A DNA stretch of 64,000 bases from Companilactobacillus crustorum JCM 15951. Its GTDB lineage: Bacteria > Bacillota > Bacilli > Lactobacillales > Lactobacillaceae. The DNA lies in NCBI RefSeq assembly GCF_001434585.1, contig NZ_AZDB01000003.1, positions 26,809 through 90,808 on the forward strand, read 5' to 3'. Positions 1 to 11,975 of the stretch are shown in pieces. Within the stretch, counting starts at the first letter, position 1. The number at the start of each line of letters is the position of its first letter. A program made the translations under genes and the position numbers. The notes under the pieces were generated by a model. The model was not told the DNA's origin, made no database searches, and saw nothing but the letters and a program-made list of their open reading frames with translations.

Positions 1-217
1 CAGAGAATAATAGTTAAAAGGGTAATTAATTCTGTTAAAGGATTGATTGCCTTTTTTCGTTCTCTATAGATTTTGTTATATAATATTGTGACTGTTCCAA
101 ATTGGAAATATGATTTAAGCGTATTAATTTTGGGAATGTGTTAGGATTCTAGTTGAGAGCAATTGATATGGAAAAATAAATATTAATTGTTTCTTTAATA
201 GACATAAGTTAAATTAA

Positions 218-245
218 TTGCTTTTTTTTAAAACATAATTATACT
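218..245 (+). promoter_or_regulatory. Probable clpC promoter
   Basis: TTGCTT (218-223) and TATACT (240-245) with 16 bp between them lie just upstream of clpC. The ribosome binding site AGAGG is at 269-273. I found no CtsR box (direct repeat of GGTCAAA) and no CIRCE element, so heat-shock control is not evident here. Confidence 0.5.
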
Positions 246-281
246 TTCTAAACAGACACTTAAAAAGTAGAGGTAACGTTA

Positions 282-2780
282 ATGGACAAAGTATTTACCG
301 AAAGCGCCAAGAATGCACTTGTTTTAGCACAAGAACAAGCTAAGACATTTCACCATAATGCTGTTGGGACTGAGCAAATCTTGCTAGGACTAACAATGGA
401 AAATGATGGTATCGCCGGTATTACTTTGAGAGATCTAGCTGTAAGTGATCGAGATGTTGAAGAGGAGATTGAACATCTGACAGGTTATGGGGATGTCTCA
501 TCTAATACTGCTAAGGGAATATATCTACCTTATTCGCCTAAAGGCCAATTAATTTTAAGCGATGCGGAAGAGACTTCAAATGTCTACAAAGCTAACCGTA
601 TTGGTACAGAACATATTCTGTTAGCTATTCTTGATGACGCTGATAATTTAGCAAATCGAATTCTAGTTAATCTAGGACTCAGCTTGGCAAAGACAAAGTC
701 ATTGCTCTTAAGCAAAATGGGTATGTCTAATAAGGCGGCTCGTCGTGGTTTTGCATCTAGCCTAGCTAATAAGCAGAAGAAACAACAAGCACAAGCTAAT
801 GGTGGTACACCAACACTTGATTCTTTAGCTCGTGATCTTACTAAAATGGCTCAAGACAACCAAATTGATCCTGTAATTGGACGTCAAAAAGAGGTTGAAA
901 GAACGATTCAGATCCTTAGTCGTAGAACTAAGAATAATCCGGTTCTAGTAGGTGAACCAGGTGTTGGTAAGACAGCAATTGCCGAGGGATTGGCTATTGC
1001 TATCATTAAAAAAGAAGTTCCTATTGATATGCAAAACAAACGAATCATGATGCTCGATATGGGTTCATTAGTTGCAGGAACTAAGTATCGTGGTGAATTT
1101 GAAGATCGTTTAAAGAAAGTTATTGAAGAAATTTATCAAGATAAACACGTAATTCTATTTATTGATGAATTGCATACCTTAATTGGTGCCGGTGGGGCTG
1201 AAGGCGCTATTGATGCTTCAAATATTTTGAAGCCTGCTTTAGCTCGTGGCGAACTCCAATTAATTGGAGCAACAACTTCTAATGAGTATCAAAAGTATAT
1301 TGAAAAAGATACTGCTTTGGAACGTCGCTTTGCCAAAGTTCATGTAGAAGAACCTACAGCTGAAGACTCTGTTAAGATTCTGGAGGGTCTACGTCCAAGA
1401 TATGAACAACATCACGATTTGACTATCTCAGATGAAGCGGTTGAAGCTGCAGTACGTTTTTCAACTCGTTACTTAACCAACCGTTTTCTACCTGATAAGG
1501 CAATTGATTTGATGGATGAGGCTTCTGCTAAAGTAAGAATTCATAATGTTTCTAAAAATAACAAGTTGGATGAATTGACTGATCAGGCTATGAAGCTTGT
1601 GAACGATAAGAACAATGCAATCTTAGATCAGGATTTTGAAAAAGCTGCTAAGATTCGTGAACAGGAACAAGATATTCAAGAAAAAATTAGTAAGCTAAAA
1701 GAAAAAGACACTGATAGTAATAAAAAGCCTGTTGTAACGGCTGATGATATTGCTGAAGTTATTGCTCAATGGACTGGCGTACCAGTTAAGCAAATTACTC
1801 GTAAGGAAAGTGAAAAATTACTTAACCTTGAAAAAGAATTACATAAACGAGTTATTGGACAAGATAGTGCAATTAATGCAGTGTCTCGAGCTATTCGCCG
1901 TGCTAGAAGTGGTATGAAAGATCCTAACCGTCCAATTGGTTCCTTCATGTTCCTAGGGCCTACTGGTGTAGGTAAGACTGAATTAGCTAAATCAATTGCT
2001 GAAGTAATGTTTGGCTCAGAGGACAATTTGATTCGTGTCGATATGTCTGAATATATGGAACAATATAGTACTTCTAAATTAATCGGTTCAGCTCCTGGAT
2101 ATGTTGGTTTTGATGATGGTGGTCAATTAACTGAAAAAGTTCGAAATGAACCATACTCAGTTGTGCTTTTAGATGAAGTAGAAAAGGCGCATCCTGATGT
2201 CTTTAACATTTTGCTTCAAGTATTGGATGATGGTATTTTAACTGATGCTAAGGGCCATAAAGTTGACTTTAGAAATACTATTATCATTATGACTTCTAAC
2301 TTAGGTGCTAGATCTCTAGAAGATGATAAAGAAGTCGGCTTTGGTGCTAAGGATGTTCGAAACGACTATAAAGAGATGCAGGGTCGAATTGATTCTGAAT
2401 TGAAGAAATTCTTCCGTCCAGAATTCTTAAATCGTATTGATGAAACAATTGTCTTCAAGGCACTTGATAAAGTTCAATTGAAAGAAATTGCTAAGATTAT
2501 GAGCAATAATTTGAGAAAACGTTTGGCTGAAAGAGAAATCAAACTAGTTATTTCTCCAACTGCCTACAATGATCTTGTTAAAGATGGTTACAATCCAGAA
2601 TATGGTGCGCGTCCAATGAGAAGAACCATTCAAAGAGAGATTGAAGATCCAGTTAGTGAGCAACTCTTGATGGGTAAGGTAAGAGCTGGCGATTCAATCA
2701 AAGTGGGTTCTAAGAAGGGTAGCTTAACTATTACAGTTGAAAAGCTTGAAGCCAAGAAACCAGTCACTAACCAAAAGTGA
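282..2780 (+). CDS. clpC: ATP-dependent Clp protease ATP-binding subunit ClpC
   Basis: AAA+ unfoldase that feeds proteins to the ClpP peptidase and works with adaptors such as MecA in the cytoplasm. The 832-residue protein has two N-terminal Clp-N repeats (about 1-145), a first AAA module with Walker A GEPGVGKT at 224-231 and Walker B ILFIDE, a UVR-type coiled middle domain near 420-460, and a second AAA module with Walker A GPTGVGKT at 559-566. The ClpP-docking loop VGFG is at 685-688. Length and domain order are those of ClpC, not ClpB, ClpE or ClpX. It stands alone: ctsR and mcsAB, which precede clpC in Bacillus, are not in the 281 bases upstream. Confidence 0.96.
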   Translation: MDKVFTESAKNALVLAQEQAKTFHHNAVGTEQILLGLTMENDGIAGITLRDLAVSDRDVEEEIEHLTGYGDVSSNTAKGIYLPYSPKGQLILSDAEETSNVYKANRIGTEHILLAILDDADNLANRILVNLGLSLAKTKSLLLSKMGMSNKAARRGFASSLANKQKKQQAQANGGTPTLDSLARDLTKMAQDNQIDPVIGRQKEVERTIQILSRRTKNNPVLVGEPGVGKTAIAEGLAIAIIKKEVPIDMQNKRIMMLDMGSLVAGTKYRGEFEDRLKKVIEEIYQDKHVILFIDELHTLIGAGGAEGAIDASNILKPALARGELQLIGATTSNEYQKYIEKDTALERRFAKVHVEEPTAEDSVKILEGLRPRYEQHHDLTISDEAVEAAVRFSTRYLTNRFLPDKAIDLMDEASAKVRIHNVSKNNKLDELTDQAMKLVNDKNNAILDQDFEKAAKIREQEQDIQEKISKLKEKDTDSNKKPVVTADDIAEVIAQWTGVPVKQITRKESEKLLNLEKELHKRVIGQDSAINAVSRAIRRARSGMKDPNRPIGSFMFLGPTGVGKTELAKSIAEVMFGSEDNLIRVDMSEYMEQYSTSKLIGSAPGYVGFDDGGQLTEKVRNEPYSVVLLDEVEKAHPDVFNILLQVLDDGILTDAKGHKVDFRNTIIIMTSNLGARSLEDDKEVGFGAKDVRNDYKEMQGRIDSELKKFFRPEFLNRIDETIVFKALDKVQLKEIAKIMSNNLRKRLAEREIKLVISPTAYNDLVKDGYNPEYGARPMRRTIQREIEDPVSEQLLMGKVRAGDSIKVGSKKGSLTITVEKLEAKKPVTNQK

Positions 2781-2791
2781 GTTCTTGACTA

Positions 2792-2820
2792 TTGACAAGA
2801 AGAGTGTATGAGAGTATTAT
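2792..2820 (+). promoter_or_regulatory. rpoBC promoter
   Basis: TTGACA (2792-2797) and TATTAT (2815-2820) are separated by exactly 17 bp, close to the sigma-A consensus. They lie 209 bases before the rpoB start, so the transcript has a leader of about 200 nt. Confidence 0.8.
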
Positions 2821-2890
2821 TTTTTTTGAGATTCAAAGTTCAAATCGCTAATCACGATCTATTGTCCGTGGTTATGCCAAATAAAAAACA

Positions 2891-2928
2891 CAAAAATAGA
2901 TATTTGATTCTATTTTTGGTTTTTTTTT
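2891..2928 (+). terminator. Terminator hairpin inside the rpoB leader (possible attenuator)
   Basis: A perfect 10-bp stem (CAAAAATAGA at 2891-2900, TCTATTTTTG at 2909-2918) with an 8-nt loop is followed by nine T residues (2920-2928). It ends clpC transcripts, but it also lies about 65 nt downstream of the rpoB promoter start site. A second hairpin (AATCACG 2850-2856 with CGTGGTT 2867-2873, one G-U pair) precedes it. A weaker promoter-like pair in the 2950-2985 region could give a start beyond the terminator. Confidence 0.75.
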
Positions 2929-3028
2929 GCCTAAAAACAGGTCTAAAAAGCGTTTTCAGGTAAATTGTAATCAAAATGTAATATTTGCTGATTGCGATTT
3001 GAACAAATTAAATGTTGAGGTGAAAAAT

Positions 3029-6000
3029 TTGACTTATCATAACGTTAATTATGGTGCACACCGTGTTCGTCGTAGTTATGCAAAGATCAAGGAAGTACTT
3101 CCTTTGCCAAATTTGATTGACATCCAAACAAATTCTTATAACTGGTTCTTAGATGAAGGACTTAAAGATATGTTTGATGATATTATGCCAATCGATGATT
3201 TTGCAGGAAATCTTTCTTTGGAATACGTCGATTACAAGTTGCTCGAACCAAAATATACTGTTGATGAAGCAAGACAACATGATGCTAACTACTCAGCACC
3301 ATTACATGTAACTTTAAAATTGACTAATCATGAAACTGGTGAAATCAAGACTCAAGATGTTTTCTTTGGTGACTTCCCACTCATGACAGATGAAGGTAAT
3401 TTCATCATCAACGGTGCTGAACGTGTTATTGTTTCCCAATTAGTACGTTCTCCTGGTATTTATTACAATCAAGATACAGATAAGAATGGTCGTATCAATT
3501 ATGGTACAACTGTTATCCCTAACCGTGGTGCTTGGTTGGAATATGAAACAGATGCTAAAGGTTTAGGTTATGTAAGAATCGATAGAACTAGAAAATTACC
3601 TATTTCTGAATTAGTTAGAGCTCTTGGCTTTGGCGAAGATTCTGAAATTCTTGATATTTTTGGCGATAACGATACTTTGAACCTTACTCTTGAAAAAGAT
3701 GTTCATAAGGATACAAGTGACTCACGTGTTGAGGAAGCTTTAAAGGATATCTATGAAAGACTCCGTCCTGGTGAACCAAAGACTGCAGATAGTTCTCGTT
3801 CATTGCTATATGCTAGATTCTTTGACCCACGTAGATATGATTTAGCTCCCGTTGGTCGTTACAAGATCAATAAGAAGTTAAACCTTAAGACAAGACTTTT
3901 GAATAAGACTTTGGCTGAAACATTAGCTGATCCAGACACTGGTGAAGTTGTGCTTGCTAAAGATACTTTAATTGACCGTGATGCAATGAACAAACTTACT
4001 CCTTATCTTGAAAGAGATGACTTTAAGACTGTTACATTACAACCTTCTGATGAGGGTGTCTTAACAGACCCAGTCACTGTTCAAATTATTAAAGTATATT
4101 CAGAAACTGACAATGAAAAAGTTGTTAATATGATCGGTAATGGTCATATTCCAGAAACAAACCGTACAATTACACCAGCTGATATTTTGGCAGGTATCAA
4201 TTACTTCTTGAACTTAAAAGAAGGCATTGGTAACACTGATGATATTGATCACTTGGGTAATCGTCGTATTCGTTCAGTTGGTGAATTGTTACAAAATCAA
4301 TTCCGTATTGGTTTGTCACGTATGGAACGTGTTGTACGTGAAAGAATGTCAATTCAAGATTCATCTACTGTTACACCTCAACAATTGATTAATATCAGAC
4401 CAGTTGTTGCTTCAATTAAGGAATTCTTTGGTTCATCACAATTGTCACAATTCATGGATCAAACTAATCCACTTGGAGAACTAGAACACAAGCGTCGTCT
4501 ATCAGCTCTTGGACCTGGTGGTTTGACTCGTGATCGTGCCGGATATGAAGTTCGTGATGTTCACTATACTCATTATGGTCGTATGTGTCCTATTGAAACT
4601 CCCGAAGGTCCTAATATCGGACTTATTAATAACTTGGCTTCATATGCCATTATTAACAAGTATGGTTTCATTGAAACTCCATATCGTCGTGTTTCATGGG
4701 ATACTCATAAAGTTACTGATAAGATCGATTATTTGACTGCTGATGAGGAAGATAACTATGTTGTTGCCCAAGCAAATACACCATTAAATGATGATGGTTC
4801 ATTTACTGACGATACTATCTTGGCTCGTCACAAGGATGACAATATTGAAACAAGTCCTGAAAAAGTCGATTACATGGATGTTTCTCCTAAACAAGTAGTT
4901 TCTGTAGCTACTGCATGTATTCCTTTCTTGGAAAATGATGATTCTAACCGTGCTTTGATGGGTGCTAACATGCAACGTCAAGCTGTTCCTTTGATCAATC
5001 CACATGCTCCACTTGTTGGTACTGGTATGGAATATATTGCTGCCCATGATTCTGGTGCTGCCTTGTTGGCTAGCCATGCTGGTGTAGTTGAATATGTTGA
5101 TGCTAAGAAGATCACTATCAAACGTGATGAAGATGGTACAACTGACGATTACAAAGTAACTAAGTTCCGTCGTTCAAATAATGGTAAGAGTTACAACCAA
5201 AGACCTATTGTCCACAAGGATGAAAAGGTTAAGAAGGGTGAAATTATTGCCGATGGTCCTGCTATGGAAAACGGCGAATTAGCTCTTGGTCAAAACCCAC
5301 TTATCGCCTTTATGACATGGAACATGTATAACTATGAAGATGCGATTGTTCTTTCAGAGAAATTAGTTCGTGAAGATGCATATACTTCAATTCATATTGA
5401 AGAATACGAATCAGAAGCACGTGATACTAAACTTGGACCTGAGGAAATCACTCGTGAAATTCCTAATGTTGGTGAAGATTCATTGAAGGATCTTGACGAA
5501 TTCGGAATTATCCGTGTTGGTGCTGAAGTGCGCGATGGCGATATCTTAGTTGGTAAAGTTACACCTAAGGGTGTTACTGAATTATCAGCCGAAGAAAGAT
5601 TGCTACATGCTATCTTTGGTGAAAAAGCTCGTGAAGTTCGTGATACTTCACTTCGTGTACCACATGGTGGTGGCGGAATTATCCAAGACGTTAAAGTCTT
5701 TACTCGTGAAGCCGGAGACGAACTTGATCCTGGTGTTAACATGTTAGTTCGTGTTTACATTGCTCAAAAGCGTAAGATTCAAGTTGGTGACAAGATGTCA
5801 GGTCGTCATGGTAACAAAGGTACTGTTTCAATTGTTGTACCTGAAGAAGATATGCCATATATGCCAGATGGTACTCCAGTAGACATTCTATTGAACCCAA
5901 TGGGTGTTCCATCACGTATGAATATTGGACAAGTTCTTGATCTTCACTTAGGTATGGCTGCTAGAAAACTTGGTATCCATGTTTCAACACCTGTTTTTGA

Positions 6001-6637
6001 TGGTGTAAGCAATGACGAACTTTGGGACATTGTTAAGGAAGCTGATATGGATTCAGATGGTAAGTCAATTCTTTATGATGGACGTACTGGTGAACCATTC
6101 AAGAATCGTGTTGCTGTTGGTGTCATGTACTACTTGAAACTAGCTCACATGGTTGATGATAAACTTCATGCTCGTTCAATCGGACCATACTCACTAGTTA
6201 CTCAACAACCACTTGGTGGTAAAGCACAATTTGGTGGTCAGAGATTTGGTGAAATGGAAGTTTGGGCTCTTGAAGCTTATGGTGCCGCATATACACTACA
6301 AGAAATCTTGACATACAAGTCTGATGATATCGTTGGACGTGTTAAGACTTATGAGGCTATCGTCAAGGGTGAAAGTATTCCTAAACCTGGTGTTCCTGAA
6401 TCATTCCGTGTTCTTGTTAAAGAATTACAAGCTCTAGGACTAGACATGAAGGTCTTAGATTCACATAAGAAAGAAATTGAACTTAGAGATATGGACGATG
6501 ATGAAGATACTGTAAGTATTGACGCTCTATCTAAGTTTGCTAAACAACAAGAACAAAAACGTGCTGAAGAAGAAGCTAAAAAGCTCGAAGCATCTAAAGA
6601 TTCAGCCGAATCAACTAGTACAAAATCAGAAAACTAG
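3029..6637 (+). CDS. rpoB: DNA-directed RNA polymerase subunit beta
   Basis: Catalytic beta subunit of RNA polymerase, 1202 residues from the TTG at 3029. I chose this start because GAGGTG (3017-3022) lies 6 nt upstream and the protein then begins with the family's usual [15 protein letters not shown] region. A longer in-frame reading from TTG 2927 would start inside the poly-T of a terminator and has no ribosome binding site. The rifampicin-pocket region ([17 protein letters not shown], then [13 protein letters not shown]) looks wild type, and the [12 protein letters not shown] motif is intact. The acidic, lysine- and glutamate-rich C-terminal tail is common in lactobacilli. rpoC follows 24 bp later. 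Confidence 0.97.
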   Translation: MTYHNVNYGAHRVRRSYAKIKEVLPLPNLIDIQTNSYNWFLDEGLKDMFDDIMPIDDFAGNLSLEYVDYKLLEPKYTVDEARQHDANYSAPLHVTLKLTNHETGEIKTQDVFFGDFPLMTDEGNFIINGAERVIVSQLVRSPGIYYNQDTDKNGRINYGTTVIPNRGAWLEYETDAKGLGYVRIDRTRKLPISELVRALGFGEDSEILDIFGDNDTLNLTLEKDVHKDTSDSRVEEALKDIYERLRPGEPKTADSSRSLLYARFFDPRRYDLAPVGRYKINKKLNLKTRLLNKTLAETLADPDTGEVVLAKDTLIDRDAMNKLTPYLERDDFKTVTLQPSDEGVLTDPVTVQIIKVYSETDNEKVVNMIGNGHIPETNRTITPADILAGINYFLNLKEGIGNTDDIDHLGNRRIRSVGELLQNQFRIGLSRMERVVRERMSIQDSSTVTPQQLINIRPVVASIKEFFGSSQLSQFMDQTNPLGELEHKRRLSALGPGGLTRDRAGYEVRDVHYTHYGRMCPIETPEGPNIGLINNLASYAIINKYGFIETPYRRVSWDTHKVTDKIDYLTADEEDNYVVAQANTPLNDDGSFTDDTILARHKDDNIETSPEKVDYMDVSPKQVVSVATACIPFLENDDSNRALMGANMQRQAVPLINPHAPLVGTGMEYIAAHDSGAALLASHAGVVEYVDAKKITIKRDEDGTTDDYKVTKFRRSNNGKSYNQRPIVHKDEKVKKGEIIADGPAMENGELALGQNPLIAFMTWNMYNYEDAIVLSEKLVREDAYTSIHIEEYESEARDTKLGPEEITREIPNVGEDSLKDLDEFGIIRVGAEVRDGDILVGKVTPKGVTELSAEERLLHAIFGEKAREVRDTSLRVPHGGGGIIQDVKVFTREAGDELDPGVNMLVRVYIAQKRKIQVGDKMSGRHGNKGTVSIVVPEEDMPYMPDGTPVDILLNPMGVPSRMNIGQVLDLHLGMAARKLGIHVSTPVFDGVSNDELWDIVKEADMDSDGKSILYDGRTGEPFKNRVAVGVMYYLKLAHMVDDKLHARSIGPYSLVTQQPLGGKAQFGGQRFGEMEVWALEAYGAAYTLQEILTYKSDDIVGRVKTYEAIVKGESIPKPGVPESFRVLVKELQALGLDMKVLDSHKKEIELRDMDDDEDTVSIDALSKFAKQQEQKRAEEEAKKLEASKDSAESTSTKSEN

Positions 6638-6661
6638 TCAAAACTTTAGGGAGGTTACCTT

Positions 6662-9600
6662 TTGATAGACGTTAATAAATTCGAAAGTATGCAAATTGGT
6701 TTAGCATCTCCGGACAAGATTCGTAGTTGGTCTTATGGAGAAGTTAAGAAACCAGAAACTATCAACTACCGTACTTTGAAACCAGAAAAAGATGGTCTAT
6801 TCGATGAAAGAATTTTCGGACCAACTAAAGACTGGGAATGTGCCTGTGGTAAATACAAACGTATCCGTTATAAGGGTATTGTCTGTGACCGCTGTGGTGT
6901 TGAAGTTACTCGTTCAAAAGTTCGTCGTGAACGTATGGCTCATATCGAACTAGCAGCCCCTGTATCACATATCTGGTACTTTAAGGGTATCCCATCACGT
7001 ATGGGACTTGTTTTGGACATGAGTCCAAGAAACTTGGAAGAAGTAATCTACTTTGCATCATATGTAGTTATTGACCCAGGTGACACAGATCTAGAAAAGA
7101 AACAATTATTAACTGAAACTGAATATCGTAAGAAACGTGAAGAATTTGGTGACAAGTTCGTTGCTAAGATGGGTGCTGAAGGTGTCCGTGATTTACTTAG
7201 CCAAGTTGATATGGATACTGAAGTTAAAGAGTTACGTGAAACATTGAAGACTGCTCAAGGTCAAAAACGTACACGTGCTATCAGACGTTTGGACATTTTA
7301 AGTGCTTTCCAAAAGTCAGGCAACAAACCTGAATGGATGGTAATGGAAGCAATTCCCGTTATCCCACCTGATCTTCGTCCAATGGTTCAACTTGAAGGTG
7401 GCCGTTTCGCCACTTCCGATTTGAACGATTTATATCGTCGTGTTATTAACCGTAATAACCGTTTGAAGAGATTGTTGGATCTACATGCTCCTAGCATCAT
7501 TGTTCAAAATGAAAAGAGAATGTTGCAAGAAGCTGTTGATGCTTTGATTGATAATGGTCGTCGTGGCCGTCCTGTTACAGGACCTGGTAATCGTCCATTG
7601 AAGTCACTTTCACATATGCTTAAAGGTAAGCAAGGACGTTTCCGTCAAAACTTACTTGGTAAACGTGTTGATTATTCAGGACGTTCAGTTATCGATGTTG
7701 GTCCTACTTTGAAGTTCTACCAATGTGGATTACCTCGTGAAATGGCTTTGGAATTATTCAAACCATTCGTTATGCATGAACTTGTTAAGAGAGAAATTGC
7801 TTCTAACGTCAAGAATGCTAGAAGAAAGATCGATCGCCAAGATGATGACATTTGGGATGTACTAGAAGACGTTATTAAAGAACGTCCAGTATTACTTAAC
7901 CGTGCCCCTACACTTCATAGACTTGGTATTCAAGCCTTTGAACCTGTATTGGTTGATGGTAAATCAATGCGTTTGCATCCACTTGCTTGTGAAGCTTACA
8001 ATGCCGATTTTGATGGGGATCAGATGGCTATCCACGTTCCTTTATCAGATGAAGCCCAAGCTGAAGCTCGTATGTTGATGCTTGCTGCTCACCATATTCT
8101 TGCTCCTAAAGATGGTAAGCCTATCGTTACTCCTTCACAGGATGTTGTTTTAGGTAACTACTATCTAACAATTGAAACAAGACATATGACTGGTGAAGGT
8201 AAGATCTTCAAGGATGCTAATGAAGTTCAAATTGCATTACTAAATGGTGATATTCACTATCATACAAGAATTGGTATTGCTGTTGATTCAATGCCTAACA
8301 AGCCTTTCAAGGATGAACAACGTGATAAGATCATGATTACCTCTGTTGGTAAAGTAATCTTTAACGAAATTCTTCCTGAAGACTTCCCATATTTAAACGA
8401 ACCAACTGATGATAATTTGACACACGGTGTTCCTGATAAGTACTTCCTTGGTAAAGGGGAAGACATTCACCAACGTCTTGATGAAATGGACCTAATCGAT
8501 CCATTGAAGAGTGGATATCTTTCAGATATCATTGCTCAAGTATTCAAGATCTACCGTGTTCAAAGAACATCATCATTACTTGATGATATGAAGACATTAG
8601 GTTACACAATTTGTACATTGTCTGGTTTAACAGTTGGTGTTACAGATGTTCCTAACCTAACTCAAAAGCCTGAAATCATTGAAAAAGCCCACAAACAAGT
8701 TGCTTCAATTTCTAAGCAATTCCGTCGTGGTTTAATCACTGACTCAGAACGACATGATCGTGTTATCAGTGTTTGGAATGATACAAAGGATGAAATTCAA
8801 CAATTGTTGATCGATTCATTTGATCCTACAAACCCTATTTCAATGATGTCTGATTCTGGTGCCCGTGGTAACATCTCAAACTTTACACAGCTAGCCGGTA
8901 TGCGTGGATTAATGGCCGCTCCTAATGGTGGTATGATGGAAATTCCTGTTATTTCTAACTTCCGTGAAGGACTAACAGTTATGGAAATGTTCATGTCAAC
9001 CCATGGTGCCCGTAAAGGTATGACCGATACAGCCTTGAAGACAGCCAACTCTGGTTACTTGACTCGTCGTTTGGTTGATGTTGCTCAAGATGTTATTGTT
9101 CGTGAAGAAGATTGTGGTACTGACCGTGGACTTGTTGTAAGTTCCATTATGGAAGGTACAGATATGATTGAACCATTGTATGACAGACTTGTTGGTCGTT
9201 ATACACAAAAGACAGTTAAAGATCCTAAGACAGGCGACGTTATCGTACCTCGTGGTGTCATGATGGATGAAACTCTTGCTCAAAAAGTTGTTGACGCTGG
9301 TGTTACACACGTTACAATTCGTTCAGCATTCACATGTGATACAAAACATGGTGTATGTAAGAAATGTTACGGTCGTAACCTTGCTACTGGTGAAGAGGTT
9401 GAAATTGGTGAGGCAGTTGGTACAGTTGCCGCTCAATCAATCGGTGAACCAGGTACACAATTAACTATGAGAAACTTCCATACCGGTGGTGTTGCTGGTG
9501 GCGATGATATTACTCAAGGACTTCCTCGTGTTCAAGAAATTGTTGAAGCTAGAAATCCTAAAGGTCTTGCTGTTATTTCTGAAGTTGATGGTACTGTTAC

Positions 9601-10330
9601 AGCAATTGATGAAAATCCAGCAGAACACACTAAGGAAATTACTGTCGATGGTGACATCGATTCTAGAACTTATAGTGTTCCTTATACATCAAGTGTTGCG
9701 GTTGCCGAAGGCGATCACGTTAAACGTGGTGGTAAGTTAACACAAGGTTCAATCGATCCTAAGGAATTAATTAAGGTTACAAACGTCCTACATACAGAAA
9801 ACTACTTACTTGCTGAAGTTCAAAAAGTTTACCGTATGCAAGGTGTTGATATTTCTGATAAGCATTTCGAAGTTATGATTAGACAAATGATCAGAAAGAT
9901 CCGTATTCTTGATCCTGGTGATACAGATGTATTACCTGGTCAATTGATGGATATTTCTCAATTTACTGACCATAACCGTGAGACATTGTTCAATGGCGGT
10001 ATTCCTGCTACTGGACGTCCTGTTCTTCTTGGTATTACTAAAGCATCTCTTGAAACAAACAGTTTCTTGTCAGCTGCTTCCTTCCAGGAAACAACAAGAG
10101 TTCTTACAGATGCATCAATCAGAGGTAAGAATGATCCACTTCTTGGTCTTAAGGAAAATGTTATTATTGGTAAACTTATCCCTGCCGGTACTGGTATGGC
10201 TAAGTACAACCATATGGAACCTAAGAAAGTCGGCCCTATGGCAGATAATTCTTTAAATGGTGCCTATACAATTTCTGATATCGAAGCTCAAATGAAAGCT
10301 GACGATGCAGCTAAAGAAGAAAAACATTAA
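6662..10330 (+). CDS. rpoC: DNA-directed RNA polymerase subunit beta'
   Basis: Beta' subunit of RNA polymerase, 1222 residues, starting at TTG 6662 seven nt after AGGGAGG. The N-terminal zinc-binding cysteines are C60, C62, C75 and C78. The magnesium-binding active-site motif NADFDGD is at 447-453. The second zinc site ([11 protein letters not shown]) lies near residue 895. Co-transcribed with rpoB and followed by a strong terminator. Confidence 0.98.
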   Translation: MIDVNKFESMQIGLASPDKIRSWSYGEVKKPETINYRTLKPEKDGLFDERIFGPTKDWECACGKYKRIRYKGIVCDRCGVEVTRSKVRRERMAHIELAAPVSHIWYFKGIPSRMGLVLDMSPRNLEEVIYFASYVVIDPGDTDLEKKQLLTETEYRKKREEFGDKFVAKMGAEGVRDLLSQVDMDTEVKELRETLKTAQGQKRTRAIRRLDILSAFQKSGNKPEWMVMEAIPVIPPDLRPMVQLEGGRFATSDLNDLYRRVINRNNRLKRLLDLHAPSIIVQNEKRMLQEAVDALIDNGRRGRPVTGPGNRPLKSLSHMLKGKQGRFRQNLLGKRVDYSGRSVIDVGPTLKFYQCGLPREMALELFKPFVMHELVKREIASNVKNARRKIDRQDDDIWDVLEDVIKERPVLLNRAPTLHRLGIQAFEPVLVDGKSMRLHPLACEAYNADFDGDQMAIHVPLSDEAQAEARMLMLAAHHILAPKDGKPIVTPSQDVVLGNYYLTIETRHMTGEGKIFKDANEVQIALLNGDIHYHTRIGIAVDSMPNKPFKDEQRDKIMITSVGKVIFNEILPEDFPYLNEPTDDNLTHGVPDKYFLGKGEDIHQRLDEMDLIDPLKSGYLSDIIAQVFKIYRVQRTSSLLDDMKTLGYTICTLSGLTVGVTDVPNLTQKPEIIEKAHKQVASISKQFRRGLITDSERHDRVISVWNDTKDEIQQLLIDSFDPTNPISMMSDSGARGNISNFTQLAGMRGLMAAPNGGMMEIPVISNFREGLTVMEMFMSTHGARKGMTDTALKTANSGYLTRRLVDVAQDVIVREEDCGTDRGLVVSSIMEGTDMIEPLYDRLVGRYTQKTVKDPKTGDVIVPRGVMMDETLAQKVVDAGVTHVTIRSAFTCDTKHGVCKKCYGRNLATGEEVEIGEAVGTVAAQSIGEPGTQLTMRNFHTGGVAGGDDITQGLPRVQEIVEARNPKGLAVISEVDGTVTAIDENPAEHTKEITVDGDIDSRTYSVPYTSSVAVAEGDHVKRGGKLTQGSIDPKELIKVTNVLHTENYLLAEVQKVYRMQGVDISDKHFEVMIRQMIRKIRILDPGDTDVLPGQLMDISQFTDHNRETLFNGGIPATGRPVLLGITKASLETNSFLSAASFQETTRVLTDASIRGKNDPLLGLKENVIIGKLIPAGTGMAKYNHMEPKKVGPMADNSLNGAYTISDIEAQMKADDAAKEEKH

Positions 10331-10346
10331 TTAGGTAAAAATAAAG

Positions 10347-10381
10347 AAGCTAGTCTTTTTAGATAAAGGCTAGCTTTTTTT
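10347..10381 (+). terminator. rpoBC terminator
   Basis: Stem AAGCTAG (10347-10353) with CTAGCTT (10370-10376), extended inside by CTTT/AAAG, then a run of T. A TATAAT at 10383-10388 directly follows and may be the -10 of the next gene. Confidence 0.85.
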
Positions 10382-10419
10382 GTATAATGAAATAGAAAAA
10401 TAATTTGGAGGTTAAGGAT

Positions 10420-11238
10420 TTGCAAAAACAAAAATTAGCTTACAAAGACGTTAAATTTAATTTAGATACTTATTGGCTAGATCCAATTTCTGATTATGAT
10501 GAACCAGTAGATCATCCTTTAGCAATAATTTGTCCGGGTGGAGCTTTTAAGTTTTTGACTGATCGGGAAGCCCAACCGATAGCCTTTAAATTCAATGCGG
10601 CAGGAATGCATGCTTTAGTTTTAGATTATCAATTAATTGATGATAATCATGCAGTTTATCCTTTGGCCTTACAGGAATTAGCTACAACTTTGAATTGGCT
10701 CAAAACTCAAACAGACCATCATATCGATTTGGAAAAAATAGTTTTGATGGGATTTTCAGCAGGTAGTCATGTAGTTGCCAATTTTAATTCGATTATGTTA
10801 GATCCAGAGCAGCGCTCTCAGATTTTTGCGGAAGATTTAACAGTTGAACCAAGCGCTAATATTTTAAGCTATCCTGTGATTGATATGACCATTGGCTGGC
10901 CTAAAGATGAAGATTGGGCAATGAAAATAGCCCCAGATATTTATTATTGGCAAGCTCAAGAGCATTTGACCAAACATGGTAAACCGACATTCATTTGGCA
11001 AACAGTGACTGACAATACTGTGCCAGTGATGAATTCTATACTCTATGCCCAAAAGATGGATATGTTAGGCATTCCATATGAAATGCATCTCTTTGGGTCA
11101 GGGGATCACGGATTATCATTAGGAACATATGTTACTCAGGCTCCGGGTAACGCGGCTAATTTAAATGCGTATGATGTTAAATGGTGGGAGCTATGCCTTA
11201 ATTGGCTGAAACTACGACAAATTTTGCCAAGGCTTTAA
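10420..11238 (+). CDS. Alpha/beta hydrolase, acetyl-esterase-like
   Basis: Predicted cytoplasmic serine esterase of 272 residues. The nucleophile elbow GFSAG gives S113. The upstream CPGGAF stretch fits the oxyanion-hole loop of the BD-FAE/acetylxylan-esterase-like group. An Asp in TDNTVPV and a His in GDHGLSL could complete the triad. Start TTG 10420 has GGAGG 8 nt upstream; the more upstream TTG 10405 overlaps that ribosome binding site. The natural substrate cannot be read from sequence. The 3' end overlaps the convergent prepilin peptidase gene by 27 bp. Confidence 0.8.
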   Translation: MQKQKLAYKDVKFNLDTYWLDPISDYDEPVDHPLAIICPGGAFKFLTDREAQPIAFKFNAAGMHALVLDYQLIDDNHAVYPLALQELATTLNWLKTQTDHHIDLEKIVLMGFSAGSHVVANFNSIMLDPEQRSQIFAEDLTVEPSANILSYPVIDMTIGWPKDEDWAMKIAPDIYYWQAQEHLTKHGKPTFIWQTVTDNTVPVMNSILYAQKMDMLGIPYEMHLFGSGDHGLSLGTYVTQAPGNAANLNAYDVKWWELCLNWLKLRQILPRL

Positions 11239-11889
11239 TTGAAAGATCAGATAGATTATTCCTGTTGCTACGGTTAGGTAGGGAATGAATCTAAATGATC
11301 TTTTTTTATTGACCGCAAAGGCTAAAAGACAGAAAAAACAAGCTAATAAGACAATTGAAAGGATGGTTTGCAGATTAAACAGCAAGCTTAGAACAGCGAT
11401 AATTTCGACATCCCCTAAACCTAAAGGATGATTTTGGGCTAGGAGCCACAAAACTATGTAGACACTTAGTCCGGTTATGATATGCAAGTTAGGCAGCAGC
11501 CAAATTAATGAAGGCAAGCTAATTAAATAAAAAATAGGATAGATATACCCGAAGAAGCCGTCGGTAAAGCTAAGAAGCACTAACATTACGAAGATCGGTA
11601 GATAATACCAAGCACCGGAGTGAACAATGATCAGCCAGATAACTCCACCAATAAATTCCCAGAAGGGATTTTGAAAATCAATTTGATTTTTGCACTGAGA
11701 GCACTTACCATGAACTATGAAATAACCTATTATAGGTATAATTTCGAACCATCGTAAAATCCTACCGCAATAGTCACAGTGAGAGCGCCTAGTAAAGCTT
11801 ATCTGTGGGTAATCATATGCAATTACTTTTAGAAAGGAGATAATGCAAGCTCCTAGTATAAAAATCAAAGAATATAAGAAGTATTTCAT
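11212..11889 (-). CDS. comC: Prepilin peptidase, A24 family (ComC/PilD type)
   Basis: Membrane aspartic protease that cleaves and N-methylates type IV prepilin-like proteins; in Firmicutes it processes ComG pseudopilins for DNA uptake. At 225 residues it shows an N-terminal membrane segment, a cytoplasmic zinc loop with C38, C41, C63 and C66, and catalytic aspartates D110 (SFTDG) and D160 (GLGD), amid several hydrophobic helices. Start ATG 11889 follows AGGTG by 6 nt; the GTG at 11898 lies inside that ribosome binding site. It is divergent from rpsL and overlaps the esterase gene tail to tail. No other competence gene lies in the window. Confidence 0.9.
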   Translation of the reverse strand: MKYFLYSLIFILGACIISFLKVIAYDYPQISFTRRSHCDYCGRILRWFEIIPIIGYFIVHGKCSQCKNQIDFQNPFWEFIGGVIWLIIVHSGAWYYLPIFVMLVLLSFTDGFFGYIYPIFYLISLPSLIWLLPNLHIITGLSVYIVLWLLAQNHPLGLGDVEIIAVLSLLFNLQTILSIVLLACFFCLLAFAVNKKRSFRFIPYLTVATGIIYLIFQLKPWQNLS

Positions 11890-11946
11890 TTTTATCACCT
11901 CAAAAAAAATTACGAAGAAATTGTGGAGAACTTTTTAATAGTTGCA

Positions 11947-11975
11947 TTGACATGGCTTTTTTTAGATGGTATTCT
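11947..11975 (+). promoter_or_regulatory. str operon promoter
   Basis: TTGACA (11947-11952), a 17-bp spacer and TATTCT (11970-11975) with an extended -10 TG at 11967-11968. It drives rpsL-rpsG-fusA with a leader of about 140 nt. The leader can form CCAC/GTGG (12041-12053) or, in competition, GTGGTT/AACCAC (12050-12081). Confidence 0.8.

Noticed and set aside
1-281. CtsR or CIRCE heat-shock operator upstream of clpC
   Set aside because: Looked for the GGTCAAA direct repeat and the TTAGCACTC/GAGTGCTAA inverted repeat; neither is present.
1766-2026. Antisense frame within clpC, and similar antisense or shifted frames across rpoB, rpoC and the ribosomal genes
   Set aside because: All overlap strongly conserved genes and mirror their codon bias; none has a convincing start site.
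2927-3028. Longer rpoB reading from TTG 2927
   Set aside because: It starts in the poly-T of a terminator without a ribosome binding site, and its extra residues do not resemble RpoB; TTG 3029 has GAGGTG and the conserved opening.
11890-11946. Competence (ComX-type) promoter box upstream of comC
   Set aside because: Only TTCGTAA is seen on the coding strand; it does not match the TACGAATA-type box in sequence or orientation.
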